From assembly GCA_000381625.1 (NCBI GenBank), contig KB906767.1:2768629-2832628 (forward strand): DNA of 64,000 nucleotides, read 5' to 3'. Every line of letters starts with the position of its first letter. Positions within the stretch are counted from its first letter, which is position 1. This DNA is from Bryobacterales bacterium KBS 96 (GTDB lineage Bacteria > Acidobacteriota > Terriglobia > Bryobacterales > Bryobacteraceae). This document shows, in pieces, positions 26,434 to 34,998 of this stretch. Position numbers and translations under genes: made by a program. The notes beneath the pieces were generated by a model. That model was not told where the DNA came from and made no database searches. It was given only the letters and a program-made list of their open reading frames with translations.

Positions 26434-27303
26434 ATGTCCACCAGTCAGGCTCCCGTAACGGATTTGCAGAATCCGATGAACAACATTGAAGAATGGGACG
26501 ATTACGTTGCGTCCCGCTATCAGGAAGGCAAGTCGGAGGAGGAATTTCGCAACTACGCCGCCGATGCCAATCCCGGAGTGACGGAATTTTACCGGCAGAA
26601 CCACGCTCATCAGAGCCTGGCTTTCGTGCGCGAAAAGCGCGATCAATACCTGAAGCTGAATCGTGGGAAGAAAAGCATATGGGAAGCCGCTGAATATCTA
26701 AACACGCTGGTGGACGACAGTGATCCGGATACGGACCTCACTCAAATCGAGCATCTGCTGCAAACATCCGAAGCCATCCGGCGCGACGGGCATCCGCGCT
26801 GGTTTGTGCTGGCGGGCTTGATTCACGATTTGGGCAAGGTTCTTTGCCTCTACGGCGATCCTCAATGGGCGGTCGTCGGCGACACGTTTCCAGTGGGCTG
26901 CGCCTATTCGGACCAGATCGTATTCCCCGAATTCTTTGCCGCCAATCCCGACAGCAAAGTTCCGGAATACCAGACGCTCTACGGCATTTACGAGCCAAAT
27001 TGCGGACTCGACAACGTGCTGATGTCGTGGGGCCACGACGAATATATCTACAACGTAACGAAGAACTATATGCCCGAGCCGGCGCAGTACATGCTTCGCT
27101 ATCATTCGTTCTATGCCGCTCACCGGCATGGCGCTTACCGCCACTTGATGAACAAGCACGATGAGCAGATGTTCGAGTGGGTTCGCAAATTTAACCCGTA
27201 CGATCTTTATTCGAAGGGCGCGGACCGGCCGGACTTCAAGGAGTTGAAGCCGTACTACGAGGATCTGGTGGCGGAATATTTTCCTGCGCAGATAGATTGG
27301 TAA
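26434..27303 (+). CDS. myo-Inositol oxygenase
   Basis: 289 residues, close to the 285 of the animal enzyme. It is an HD-fold di-iron oxygenase that cleaves myo-inositol with O2 to D-glucuronate. The ligand and signature segments are all present: [40 protein letters not shown] and [13 protein letters not shown]. The ATG at 26434 follows AGGTG at a suitable distance; a GTG at 26425 is the alternative. Bacterial copies are less common than eukaryotic ones. With the transporter upstream and a LacI gene downstream it forms an inositol/glucuronate module. Confidence 0.95.
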   Translation: MSTSQAPVTDLQNPMNNIEEWDDYVASRYQEGKSEEEFRNYAADANPGVTEFYRQNHAHQSLAFVREKRDQYLKLNRGKKSIWEAAEYLNTLVDDSDPDTDLTQIEHLLQTSEAIRRDGHPRWFVLAGLIHDLGKVLCLYGDPQWAVVGDTFPVGCAYSDQIVFPEFFAANPDSKVPEYQTLYGIYEPNCGLDNVLMSWGHDEYIYNVTKNYMPEPAQYMLRYHSFYAAHRHGAYRHLMNKHDEQMFEWVRKFNPYDLYSKGADRPDFKELKPYYEDLVAEYFPAQIDW

Positions 27304-27347
27304 GATCGCGGGGGCGGCGGTTCTCCGGAACCGGGTCGTTCACCTCG

Positions 27348-28349
27348 ATGGCTGTCTCCATTAAAGACATCGCGCGTATCGCGGGCGTATCTCATTCGAC
27401 TGTGTCGAGAGCGCTTCGCAACAGTCCTTTAATACCCGCGCACACTGCGGAACGCATTCAACGCATCGCGAAAGAGTCGGGATACTCCGCCAGCGCGGTC
27501 GCGCGCAGCCTTGTCACCCGTAAAACCTACGCTATCGGCGTCGTCGTGACCAGCATTTCCGATCCGTTTAACGGAGAGGTTGTCGGTGGCATCGAAGAAA
27601 TTGCCAATAACGCGGGCTTTTCGATCATTCTGGCGACATCGCAAGCAGATCCCCAGCGTGAAATGACGGTCGTCCGTTCGTTTCAGGAACGCCGCGTGGA
27701 TGGAATACTGGTCGCTTCGTCCCGTGTTGGAGCGCTCTATGTGCCGCTCTTATCCGAATTTGGAATCCCGATCGTCCTGCTAAATAATCAGCACCCCAGC
27801 GAATTTGTACATTCCGTTACGGTGGACAATGTCGACGGCGCGTTGCGCGCTACAAGGCATCTGATAGCGCTTGGACACAAACACATTGCCTATCTCGGCG
27901 ACCGGCTTGGGCTGCAATCGGACAAGGAGCGATATGAGGGATACACGATCGCGCTGGCTGAAGCAAAGCTCCCGGTCCGCGCCGAGTTCGTAATTCAGGG
28001 CGACGGAAAACCGCAAGGCGCTCGGGAGGCCGCCCGCGAATTGCTTGCCCTGCAACAACGGCCGACGGCGATTTTCTGCTATAACGATATGTCCGCGCTC
28101 GGGGTTCTGGAACAGTCATCGGAGCGCGGCCTTCAAGTTCCGCGTGACCTCTCGATTGTCGGATTTGACGACCTGTTCTTCACGCCGTTTCTGCAGCCGC
28201 CTCTGACCAGTGTTCGCCAGCCGAAGAGGGAACTCGGAAGGCGTGCGACGGAACTGCTGCTCAGGCTTTTAAAGGGCGAGTCCCATGAGAAGAGCCTGGA
28301 GCTCAACGGCGAGTTGATGGTTCGAGGATCGACGGCGCCGCCCGAATAA
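27348..28349 (+). CDS. LacI-family transcriptional regulator (inositol module)
   Basis: 333 residues from ATG 27348. The HTH is at 1-50 (IKDIARIAGVSHSTVSRALR, hinge SGYSASAVARSL), followed by the periplasmic-binding-protein-like effector domain (YAIGVVVTSISDPFNGEVV, VDGILVASS, GFDDLFFTPFLQPPLTSVRQP). It would bind a sugar or cyclitol and leave its operator. It starts 44 bases after the inositol oxygenase stop on the same strand, so it probably controls its own transcription through the palindrome at 26394. Confidence 0.93.
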   Translation: MAVSIKDIARIAGVSHSTVSRALRNSPLIPAHTAERIQRIAKESGYSASAVARSLVTRKTYAIGVVVTSISDPFNGEVVGGIEEIANNAGFSIILATSQADPQREMTVVRSFQERRVDGILVASSRVGALYVPLLSEFGIPIVLLNNQHPSEFVHSVTVDNVDGALRATRHLIALGHKHIAYLGDRLGLQSDKERYEGYTIALAEAKLPVRAEFVIQGDGKPQGAREAARELLALQQRPTAIFCYNDMSALGVLEQSSERGLQVPRDLSIVGFDDLFFTPFLQPPLTSVRQPKRELGRRATELLLRLLKGESHEKSLELNGELMVRGSTAPPE

Positions 28350-28355
28350 ATGGCC

Positions 28356-29660
28356 TCATTCAACCCATTCGCCGAAGCGCATCAACGGTTCGGCGCCGCC
28401 ATCGGGGCTAATGCCGTCTACGTCCATCCGGCCCGATCCGATCATCCAATCCACGTGAATCAGGCTGCTGTTTGCGCCCTTGCCTCCCAACTGCGATGCA
28501 TCGAGGGTATCGCCGTCTCGAATGCACGTGCTATACGCTTGCCCGAGCGCCATATGGCTCGCCGCATTCTCGTCGAAGAGCGTGTTCCAGAACAGCAGTC
28601 CACTTTTCGAGATAGGCGACGAGTGCGGCACTAACGCCACCTCACCCAGCCGCCTTGCGCCATCGTCCGTTTCCACCATGCGGCGGAGGATCGCTTCGCC
28701 CGTTTTGGCAGCCATGTCCACAATCCGGCCGCCTTCGAAGCGCACGCGGATGTCTTCAATCAGCGAGCCCTGATAAGAGAGCGGTTTGCTGCTGGTTACT
28801 AGGCCCTCTACACGATCCTTGTGCGGCGTCGTAAACACTTCCTCCGTTGGCATATTGGGAATGCAGGGGATGCCATTCCGGGCGGTTGTGCCGCCTCCCA
28901 GCCAAAGATGGTCGTCCGCAAGTCCGACGCGAAGATCGGTCCCCGGCCCGCGGAAGTGCAGCGCCGAAAATCGCTTTTCGTTCAAGAGCCGCGCCCGTTG
29001 TTGAAGCTGTGCATCATGAGTCTGCCAGTTTTGAACCGCATCGGGCGAACCGACACGCGTTACGGCGAAAATCGCCTCCCATAGTCGAGCGACCGCTGTC
29101 TCCTCGTCGTCATCCGGAAAAACCTGGCGAGCCCAGGCCGGAGTGGCGCACGCGACAATTGTCCAGTTGATTTCGTGGCGCGTGATCAGATCGAGAGCCG
29201 GACGGCTTGCTTTCGACAACGCGAGGTTGGCCCTGGCCACTCTATTGGGATCTTCGTGAGCCAGTAACGCCGGATTCGTGCCTGTGATCCCGAGCCGGGC
29301 GGCGCCGCTTCGGTAGGATGCCGCAATCCCATTCTGCAGCCATTCCGCAGCCTGGTCGAAGCTCTCGTCGGACGCATGGTGGAAACGCATCAGGGTCGCT
29401 TCCTCGTCCGTGAAGAGCGTTGTCACGAGCGAAGCGCCGGCTTTATAGGCGTGCTCCGTAATACGGCGGGCGAGCGGCAGAGCGTCCAGGGGAGCCGTCA
29501 TCACGAGTTCTTGTCCGCGCGATAATCCTAATCCCACCCGAACGGCAACTTCCGCCAGGCGATCCAGTCTTTCCCGAAATGCGCCGGCATCCCGCAAGCC
29601 CGCGCCATTGCTCGAAGCGATCTCGTTTACACTACGTTCATCTATCGTCATCAAGCTCAT
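28356..29660 (-). CDS. M29-family aminopeptidase (thermophilic metalloprotease type)
   Basis: 434 residues from ATG 29660 (GGCGGGA just upstream; ATG 29651 is possible). Features of the AmpS/PepS fold: VGLGLSRGQELVMTAPLDALPLARRITEHAYKAGA near residue 50, HFRGPGTDLRVGL, NMPTEEVFTTPHKDRVEG, FEGGRIVDM, GEVALVPHSSPI, and a C-terminal HMALGQAY and LIHVDWMIG. The Glu and His residues in these segments are the metal ligands of the dinuclear site. It removes N-terminal residues from peptides in the cytoplasm. It converges on the LacI gene (6-base gap). Confidence 0.9.
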   Translation of the reverse strand: MSLMTIDERSVNEIASSNGAGLRDAGAFRERLDRLAEVAVRVGLGLSRGQELVMTAPLDALPLARRITEHAYKAGASLVTTLFTDEEATLMRFHHASDESFDQAAEWLQNGIAASYRSGAARLGITGTNPALLAHEDPNRVARANLALSKASRPALDLITRHEINWTIVACATPAWARQVFPDDDEETAVARLWEAIFAVTRVGSPDAVQNWQTHDAQLQQRARLLNEKRFSALHFRGPGTDLRVGLADDHLWLGGGTTARNGIPCIPNMPTEEVFTTPHKDRVEGLVTSSKPLSYQGSLIEDIRVRFEGGRIVDMAAKTGEAILRRMVETDDGARRLGEVALVPHSSPISKSGLLFWNTLFDENAASHMALGQAYSTCIRDGDTLDASQLGGKGANSSLIHVDWMIGSGRMDVDGISPDGGAEPLMRFGEWVE

Positions 29661-29772
29661 TATCCCGCCAGTACTGAAAATGCTTGCGATAACCGATATG
29701 TCCAAAGAATCCGGCGCCACGGCGAGCATCGGAGGAATAATAGAAGGGGCTAACCCGATCGTTGAGGCAGGA

Positions 29773-30231
29773 ATGGCGAACAGAATCGTCGATGCATTAT
29801 CGGGTGAAGTAGTTTTCTACTCAAATTCGCTGGCGACTGTCACCCGGAACACCGTGGTGCTGCGAGATGCGGAGGCTCGATCTCAAATAATCCTGTCGCT
29901 TTCGCGGATAACGCAAGTCAAGAAAATCACGACCACATATCCGTTTTTGCTAGTAATTGCAACCGCTTCATTGGTCATTGCGGCGGCTGCGGCCTCGTCG
30001 CGGGAAGGCGGGGGAGCCGGCATCCCGTTTGCCGTTCTGGGAATTCTGTTGCTCGCGGGCTATTTTTTATCCCGGCGGGGATCTGTCTTATTCGTCGCCG
30101 GTTCGGAAATTCTCGAAACCATCGCAGGCACTCCAGCGGAAGCTGCCGGATTGATTGCTGCCATTGCCTCGGCTCAGAGTGTTGCCGGCGAGGAACAGGT
30201 GGTGTGGTCATCCGCTCACGGCGCGCCCTGA
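29773..30231 (+). CDS. Membrane protein with PH-like N-terminal domain
   Basis: 152 residues from ATG 29773 (GAGG five bases before). Residues 1-50 (VVFYSNSLATVTRNTVVLRD, ILSLSRITQVKK) form a small beta domain like bacterial PH/DUF6232-type domains. Two TM helices follow (FLLVIATASLVIAAAAA, IPFAVLGILLLAGYFL), then a cytosolic tail (VAGSEILETIAGTPAEAAGLIAAI). The frame continues upstream to 29608, overlapping the divergent aminopeptidase start; ATG 29698 is another option. The function is unknown. Confidence 0.6.
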   Translation: MANRIVDALSGEVVFYSNSLATVTRNTVVLRDAEARSQIILSLSRITQVKKITTTYPFLLVIATASLVIAAAAASSREGGGAGIPFAVLGILLLAGYFLSRRGSVLFVAGSEILETIAGTPAEAAGLIAAIASAQSVAGEEQVVWSSAHGAP

Positions 30232-30232
30232 C

Positions 30233-32905
30233 TCACTCTTCCCGCAGCGCTGCCGCTGGATCGATTTGCGATGCCCGCAATGCCGGCACGAGCGAGGCGC
30301 CGACGGCAATGATGCCCAGGACCACCGGCGCTATCGCGAATGTTGGTCCGTCCAGGGCGGCGATGCCGTACAGCATGCTGGCTGTGTAGCGTGTCAACGC
30401 CCATGCGCCGCCGATGCCGGCGACAATGGCGATGCAGGAAAGGGCCAGACTCTCGCCGATGATAAGCCAAAGCACATTTTGCAGGCGCGCTCCCATCGCC
30501 ATGCGAATGCCGATTTCGCGAGTACGTTGCGCAACCAGATACGCCATCACTCCGTAAACCCCAAACGCCGCCAGCACGATGGCAATACCCGAGAAAATTC
30601 CGATCAGCAGCAGTTGAAATCGCTGTGGCGCGAGAGAGTCCGCCAGCCGTTCTTCGAGGGTCTTCACCTCAAAGACGGGCTGCTCGTGGTCCACGCTGTA
30701 GATTTGATCTTCAATCGTGCGAATGGCCGGGCGTGGATTTCCTTCGGTTCTGATGATGAAACTCATGTGCGTTAAAAATGGATTGCCGCCTTGGCACGTG
30801 CAGCGGTAAATCAGGGGCGCCGGTTTGGCGCCGAGATCTGCTGCGCGAATATTTCCAACAACGCCCACAATGGTCCAGCGAGTAGAACCGTTAGGCCCTG
30901 AAACGATCTGACGCCCCAGCGGACTCTCGCCGGGGAAAACTCCGCTGGCGAACGTTTCATTCACCACGATATTGTCTGGCGATCTGCCCGTGTCCTGCGA
31001 ATCGAAGATCCGCCCGCTGCGCAACGGGATTTCCAGGGTTCGAAAATACTCGCGGCTGACGACGCTTTCTCCGGTATCAGGCTGCTGAGCCAATGGAAGC
31101 GGCGTTCGTCCGGCAACTTGAAATTTCATACCGCTAAAGGGGTGGCCTCCGCTTATCGGCACGTCGGTGGAAACTGCCGCATGGCGGACCATCGGAAGCT
31201 GTTTCACGCGTGCGAGCACGTCCGCGTAAAAGCGCACCTGACTTTCCGCGGTCGCATAGCGGGACTTTATCAAGTTCACTCGCATTGTGAGAATGTTTTC
31301 CGCCGGAAATCCCAGATCCGTGCCCGCCAGTTTGAGAAAGCTTCTTCCCAGCAAGCCGGCTCCGATCAGAAGAATCAAACAGACGGCCAGTTCCCCGATC
31401 ACCAAGCACCGGCGCAGTCGCGTCGACCGTCTGGCTCCGCTGTGCTGGCGGCCGGCGCACTTCAGAGCCTCCTGGATATCGACGCCGGCTGCCGCCAGCG
31501 CGGGCGCCGTGCCAAACACAAGCGCTGTAATCACCGTCAGTCCCAAGGTGAAAAGAAGAGTGGGCGCATCCAGCGCAATGCGCGGATAATTCTGCAGGAT
31601 GAGGGGTTTCCACGCGTTTAAGCCGGCGACTGCAAGATACGCGATGGCGGCTCCCGCCGCGCCGCCAGGCACGGCGAGAACAATGCTTTCGGTGAGTACT
31701 TGCCTGACGATCCTGCGCCGGCCGGAGCCAAGGGCCATCCGCACGGCGAGTTCGCGCTGGCGCGACGCCGCGCGGGCGAGCAGCAGATTCGCCAGGTTTG
31801 CGCAAGCGATCAGAAGCACGAGCATAACGGCCCCGCTCAATACCAGAAGAGCAGGGCGCAGGTCTCCGGTCATTCTCCGCTGCAGCGGCTGGGCCAATAT
31901 GTGCATGTCTTTCAGAAATCCGCCCGACTCAACTTCTTTCGGATATTCCCTGCGAATCGTACTTGTCAGCCGGCGTAATTCGGCTGTGATCTGCGCATTA
32001 CTCACGCGCGGTTTCAGGCGTCCTATTATGCTGACCATCCGCATGGGCCGCGTCACGAGTCTCGGCCGCTGATCCGCCTCATTCATGGGGAGCGGCCTCC
32101 AGATTTGGACGCCTCTCGGGTAGTCGAAACCTTGCGGCATGATTCCGATCACCGTGTTCCGCAAACCATCGAGCATGATGGTCTTGCCGAGCGCGCGAGG
32201 ATCGGAGCCCAGCTTGCTGCGCCAGAATGCATAGCTCAACACCACAACCGGCGGGGCCTTCGTGCCCTCCTCTCCGGGCGCAAGATATCGCCCCGACAAC
32301 GGCTGTATACCGAAGACGTTGAAAAATGATGCCGTGACCTGTGCCGCTTCCAACTGCTCCGGTTTTTCGACGCCAGTCCAGTTGAGCGTGAGCGTATCGT
32401 ACGCGCCTACATCGTCGAAGATTCTGTTCTCCTCACGGAGGCTGTAGTAATCCGCGCCCAAGCCGAAATCACCGCCGAAGTATCCGATGCGTTCGTTTAT
32501 CCAATACAGCCGGTTCGAATCGGGGAACGGCAATGGGCGGAGCATGATGGAATCGACCAGGCTGAATACGGTTGTATTCGCTCCGATGCAGATTGCTAGT
32601 GTCAGCAATGCGCTCAGGGCCAGCATGCGGTCCCGGCGGAGGCCGCGAACAGCATAACGGAAATCCTGGAAAAGAGCCTCGATGAAATTCACTCGCCGTG
32701 CATCGCGGCAACGTTCTCTTGTAGCCTCGACGCCGCCAAATTCAATTCGCGCGCGCCGGCTCGCCTCCTTCAAGCTCATCCCTTGCGCGACATACTTGCG
32801 GGTCTGCAACTCGATATGAGATTTCATCTCTTCCTCGAGTTCCTCCTCCATACTCTGCCGCGCAATGAGCGCCCTGAGCCGCAAGAGAAGATCGCGCCAG
32901 CTCAT
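30233..32905 (-). CDS. ABC transporter permease, ADOP family (full length)
   Basis: 890 residues with the complete ADOP plan: soluble helical N-terminus 1-80 (EEELEEEMKSHIELQTRKY, EFGGVEATRERCRD), TM helix (LTLAICIGANTTVFSLVDSI), MacB_PCD domain, FtsX block 1 (RQRELAVRMALGSGR), a second periplasmic domain and FtsX block 2 (RTREIGIRMAMGARL) ending VPALRASQIDPAAALREE. It follows padR with a one-base gap, so the two are translationally close and share the promoter at 33259-33287. No ATPase gene is adjacent; the substrate is unknown. Confidence 0.93.
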   Translation of the reverse strand: MSWRDLLLRLRALIARQSMEEELEEEMKSHIELQTRKYVAQGMSLKEASRRARIEFGGVEATRERCRDARRVNFIEALFQDFRYAVRGLRRDRMLALSALLTLAICIGANTTVFSLVDSIMLRPLPFPDSNRLYWINERIGYFGGDFGLGADYYSLREENRIFDDVGAYDTLTLNWTGVEKPEQLEAAQVTASFFNVFGIQPLSGRYLAPGEEGTKAPPVVVLSYAFWRSKLGSDPRALGKTIMLDGLRNTVIGIMPQGFDYPRGVQIWRPLPMNEADQRPRLVTRPMRMVSIIGRLKPRVSNAQITAELRRLTSTIRREYPKEVESGGFLKDMHILAQPLQRRMTGDLRPALLVLSGAVMLVLLIACANLANLLLARAASRQRELAVRMALGSGRRRIVRQVLTESIVLAVPGGAAGAAIAYLAVAGLNAWKPLILQNYPRIALDAPTLLFTLGLTVITALVFGTAPALAAAGVDIQEALKCAGRQHSGARRSTRLRRCLVIGELAVCLILLIGAGLLGRSFLKLAGTDLGFPAENILTMRVNLIKSRYATAESQVRFYADVLARVKQLPMVRHAAVSTDVPISGGHPFSGMKFQVAGRTPLPLAQQPDTGESVVSREYFRTLEIPLRSGRIFDSQDTGRSPDNIVVNETFASGVFPGESPLGRQIVSGPNGSTRWTIVGVVGNIRAADLGAKPAPLIYRCTCQGGNPFLTHMSFIIRTEGNPRPAIRTIEDQIYSVDHEQPVFEVKTLEERLADSLAPQRFQLLLIGIFSGIAIVLAAFGVYGVMAYLVAQRTREIGIRMAMGARLQNVLWLIIGESLALSCIAIVAGIGGAWALTRYTASMLYGIAALDGPTFAIAPVVLGIIAVGASLVPALRASQIDPAAALREE

Positions 32906-32906
32906 G

Positions 32907-33242
32907 CTATGCCTCTTCCAAAATCCTGCCTATGGCAACCGTAAGGCGTTCCCAATCGTCCACTTCGAGTTCCAGCTGCTTTTTTCCGGAAGCGGTGAGC
33001 CGGTAAAAGCGCGCACGGCGGCCCAGCTCGGAAATGCCGGATTCCGCTTTGATCCAGCCCTGGTGTTCAAGCCGGTGCAGCGCCGGGTACAGTGATCCTT
33101 GATTCACCTGCAGAACATCCTGCGAAATCTGCTGAATGCGGTCCGAAATTGCCCAGCCGTGCAGCGGTCCCGTTTGTAGAGTGCGCAGGATGAGAAGGTC
33201 GAGAGTTCCTTGCAGAAGGTCGAGTTTTGAATCTCGTTTCAT
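32907..33242 (-). CDS. PadR-family transcriptional regulator
   Basis: 111 residues from ATG 33242 ([13 protein letters not shown]); the longer frame to 33341 crosses the promoter and is rejected. The domain is the short PadR winged helix: [69 protein letters not shown]. It is about 60% identical by eye to the PadR at 9708. The predicted transcription start is only about 12 bases before the ATG and no Shine-Dalgarno is visible, so translation is near-leaderless. Confidence 0.92.
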   Translation of the reverse strand: MKRDSKLDLLQGTLDLLILRTLQTGPLHGWAISDRIQQISQDVLQVNQGSLYPALHRLEHQGWIKAESGISELGRRARFYRLTASGKKQLELEVDDWERLTVAIGRILEEA

Positions 33243-33291
33243 GATGTCGGATGCCAACAATATAAAACCAATGATGTCGGGTGTCAACAAT
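33241..33291. promoter_or_regulatory. padR promoter overlapped by a 21-bp direct repeat
   Basis: On the minus strand, TTGACA (33287-33282) is separated by 17 bases from TATATT (33264-33259), a near-consensus promoter for padR-ADOP. ATGATGTCGG followed by (A/G)TG(C/T)CAACAAT occurs at 33241-33261 and again at 33271-33291, 30 bases apart, with two mismatches. One copy covers the -35 box; the other covers the start region and the ATG. These are probably two PadR sites on the same helix face (three turns apart). Confidence 0.75.
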
Positions 33292-33311
33292 AAACAGACT
33301 AAGGGAACGGA

Positions 33312-33405
33312 CTCGAACAATCGCACAACCCGCGCATTCACGTGCGGCGGCTCGTTTGGAGACTACTTCACTCAGAGCCGCCTTGCGTCAGCAAGTGGGT
33401 TCGAG
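33312..33405. repeat. Inverted pair of second dispersed repeat family (copies B and C)
   Basis: Copy B (33312-33354) reads CTCGAACAATCGCAC...GTGCGGCGGCTCG; copy C (33372-33405), on the other strand, reads CTCGAACCCACTTGC...GCAAGGCGGCTCTGA. They face each other with an 17-base gap, a BIME-like arrangement. Related copies lie at 24748-24785 and 49836-49862. No transposase for this family is visible in the window. Confidence 0.5.
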
Positions 33406-33502
33406 CGACCGCCTAACCGGGTACAAACGTGCGCAGGGGTACGTTTTAGATTGAGTTGACTTGGCATGGGCGTATCATGCCGGAAGGGAACCAGGAGATT
33501 TC

Positions 33503-34495
33503 ATGCGCCTTCACCGCACAATTATTCTCGCCGTTGCGTTCGCGGCAGCACCGGCTCTATGGGCCGCAACGCCTTCGCCGGCGCTGCTTGTTCTGAACAA
33601 GGAAGGATCGCTTGCCATCGTTAATCCGGCCACTGGCGCGGTGACCGGGCGCGTTCCCACCGGTGAAGACCCGCACGAGGTAGCCGCGTCCACCGACGGA
33701 AAGTTCGCCTTCACCAGCAACTATGGTTCCGCCAGGCCGGGAAGCGAGGGGCACACGATCTCCGTTATCGATCTGGCGGCTCAGAAGGAGATTCACCGCT
33801 TCGATCTGACGCCCTTGCGGCGTCCGCATGGGTTGTATTTCACAGATGGCAAGCTCTACTTTACTGTCGAAGCGAACAAAGCGATCGGACGCTACGATCC
33901 TATAAAGAATAAAGTTGACTGGGTGCTCGGAACCGGCCAGAACACCACGCACATGGTCCATCTGAGCAAAGACGGATCGATGATATTCACGGCGAATATC
34001 GGATCGAACTCCATCAGTATTTTCGAGCGGACGAGCGGAAGGGATCAATGGAATCAAGTGGTCGTGCCGGTCGGAAAGAATCCCGAAGGATTCGATGTCA
34101 CGCCGGATGAAAAGCAACTCTGGGCCGCCGATGGGGGCGATGGCCATGTATCGGTAATCGACCTCGCCAGCAAAAAGGTAACGCGGACGTTCGACATTCA
34201 CACGAAGCGATCGAACCGCCTGAAGTTTACGCCGGACGGCAATCTCGCCCTTGTTTCAGATCTCGGCACAGGCGACCTGGTCATTCTCGACGGGCACACC
34301 GGCGCGGAGCGCAAACGAATCAATCTGGGGCGTAGTATTGCCGGAATCCTGATTACGCCTGACGGCTCGCGCGCCTATGTCGCCGCGACTTCGGATAATA
34401 ACGTCGCCGTTGTGAATCTGAAAACGCTAACGGTCGAAGGCAAGCTTCACACCGGCCAAGGCCCAGACGGAATGGCGTGGATTGCGGCTCGCTGA
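33503..34495 (+). CDS. Exported YncE-like beta-propeller protein
   Basis: 330 residues from ATG 33503, with AGGAG eight bases before. Signal peptide 1-22 (ILAVAFAAAPALWAA), then seven-bladed propeller repeats typical of YncE/cytochrome-D1-like and surface-layer propellers: SLAIVNPATGAVTGRVPTG, ISVIDLAAQKEIHRF, VSVIDLASKKVTRTF, LVILDGHTGAERKRI, VAVVNLKTLTVEGKL. No haem motif is present. Such proteins bind ligands or DNA or act as lactonases; none can be chosen here. It appears to be a single gene upstream of cdd. Confidence 0.85.
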   Translation: MRLHRTIILAVAFAAAPALWAATPSPALLVLNKEGSLAIVNPATGAVTGRVPTGEDPHEVAASTDGKFAFTSNYGSARPGSEGHTISVIDLAAQKEIHRFDLTPLRRPHGLYFTDGKLYFTVEANKAIGRYDPIKNKVDWVLGTGQNTTHMVHLSKDGSMIFTANIGSNSISIFERTSGRDQWNQVVVPVGKNPEGFDVTPDEKQLWAADGGDGHVSVIDLASKKVTRTFDIHTKRSNRLKFTPDGNLALVSDLGTGDLVILDGHTGAERKRINLGRSIAGILITPDGSRAYVAATSDNNVAVVNLKTLTVEGKLHTGQGPDGMAWIAAR

Positions 34496-34517
34496 CGCGC
34501 CCAAGAATATGTGCGAC

Positions 34518-34570
34518 GGCTCGGCCCGGGCAGCCTCCGTCCCCTATGGCGGTGTCTGTCAGGCCGAGCC
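34518..34570. repeat. 9-bp perfect inverted repeat upstream of cdd
   Basis: GGCTCGGCC (34518-34526) pairs with GGCCGAGCC (34562-34570) across a 35-base loop. It lies between the propeller gene stop and the cdd start. It could be a terminator for the propeller gene or a leader stem for cdd; no T-run follows. Confidence 0.4.
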
Positions 34571-34611
34571 ATGCCTCGACCGTTTTTGGCCTGTGCGAAG
34601 ATTCGAAGTGC

Positions 34612-34998
34612 ATGTCTGACCCGCTGATTAAAGCTGCGTTGGCTGCGCGGGAGCACGCTCATGCACCGTTCTCTGGCTTTAAAGTGGGCGCCGCACTTGC
34701 AACCGAATCCGGCCGTATTTTCACGGGATGCAACATCGAGAACGCAACGTACGGCCTGACAATCTGCGCCGAGCGCGTTGCCGTCTTCAAGGCCATCTCG
34801 GAAGGAGCGCGAGATCTTCGCCGAGTAGCGGTCGCCACGGATCGCGAGATTCCCTCTCCTCCCTGCGGAGCGTGCCGCCAGATATTGTGGGAATTCTGCG
34901 GCGATGCCGAGCTAATACTGGTCAATTTGCAAGGCAACTCCGAAAGCCTCCGTCTGAGCGACATTTTCCCGAGGCCATTCGATGCGTCGCTTCTGTAG
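34612..34998 (+). CDS. cdd: Cytidine deaminase
   Basis: 128 residues from ATG 34612, the normal size of the tetrameric enzyme. Zinc-site motifs are complete: TGCNIENATYGLTICAERVA (C-A-E with catalytic Glu) and PPCGACRQ. It converts cytidine and deoxycytidine to uridine and deoxyuridine in pyrimidine salvage. Its last 17 bases overlap the start of the amidohydrolase gene, indicating one operon and coupled translation. Short N-terminal extensions in frame (from 34477) lack family similarity. Confidence 0.95.
   Translation: MSDPLIKAALAAREHAHAPFSGFKVGAALATESGRIFTGCNIENATYGLTICAERVAVFKAISEGARDLRRVAVATDREIPSPPCGACRQILWEFCGDAELILVNLQGNSESLRLSDIFPRPFDASLL

Noticed and set aside
32907-33341. Longer PadR starting at 33341
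   Set aside because: The extra 33 residues would be encoded across the promoter and operator repeats and have no PadR similarity; [10 protein letters not shown] at 33242 is the normal family start.
33456-33478. TTGACT...TATCAT as promoter of the propeller gene
   Set aside because: The spacing is only 11 bases. TTGAGT at 33451 gives 16 bases, but the match is too weak to list.
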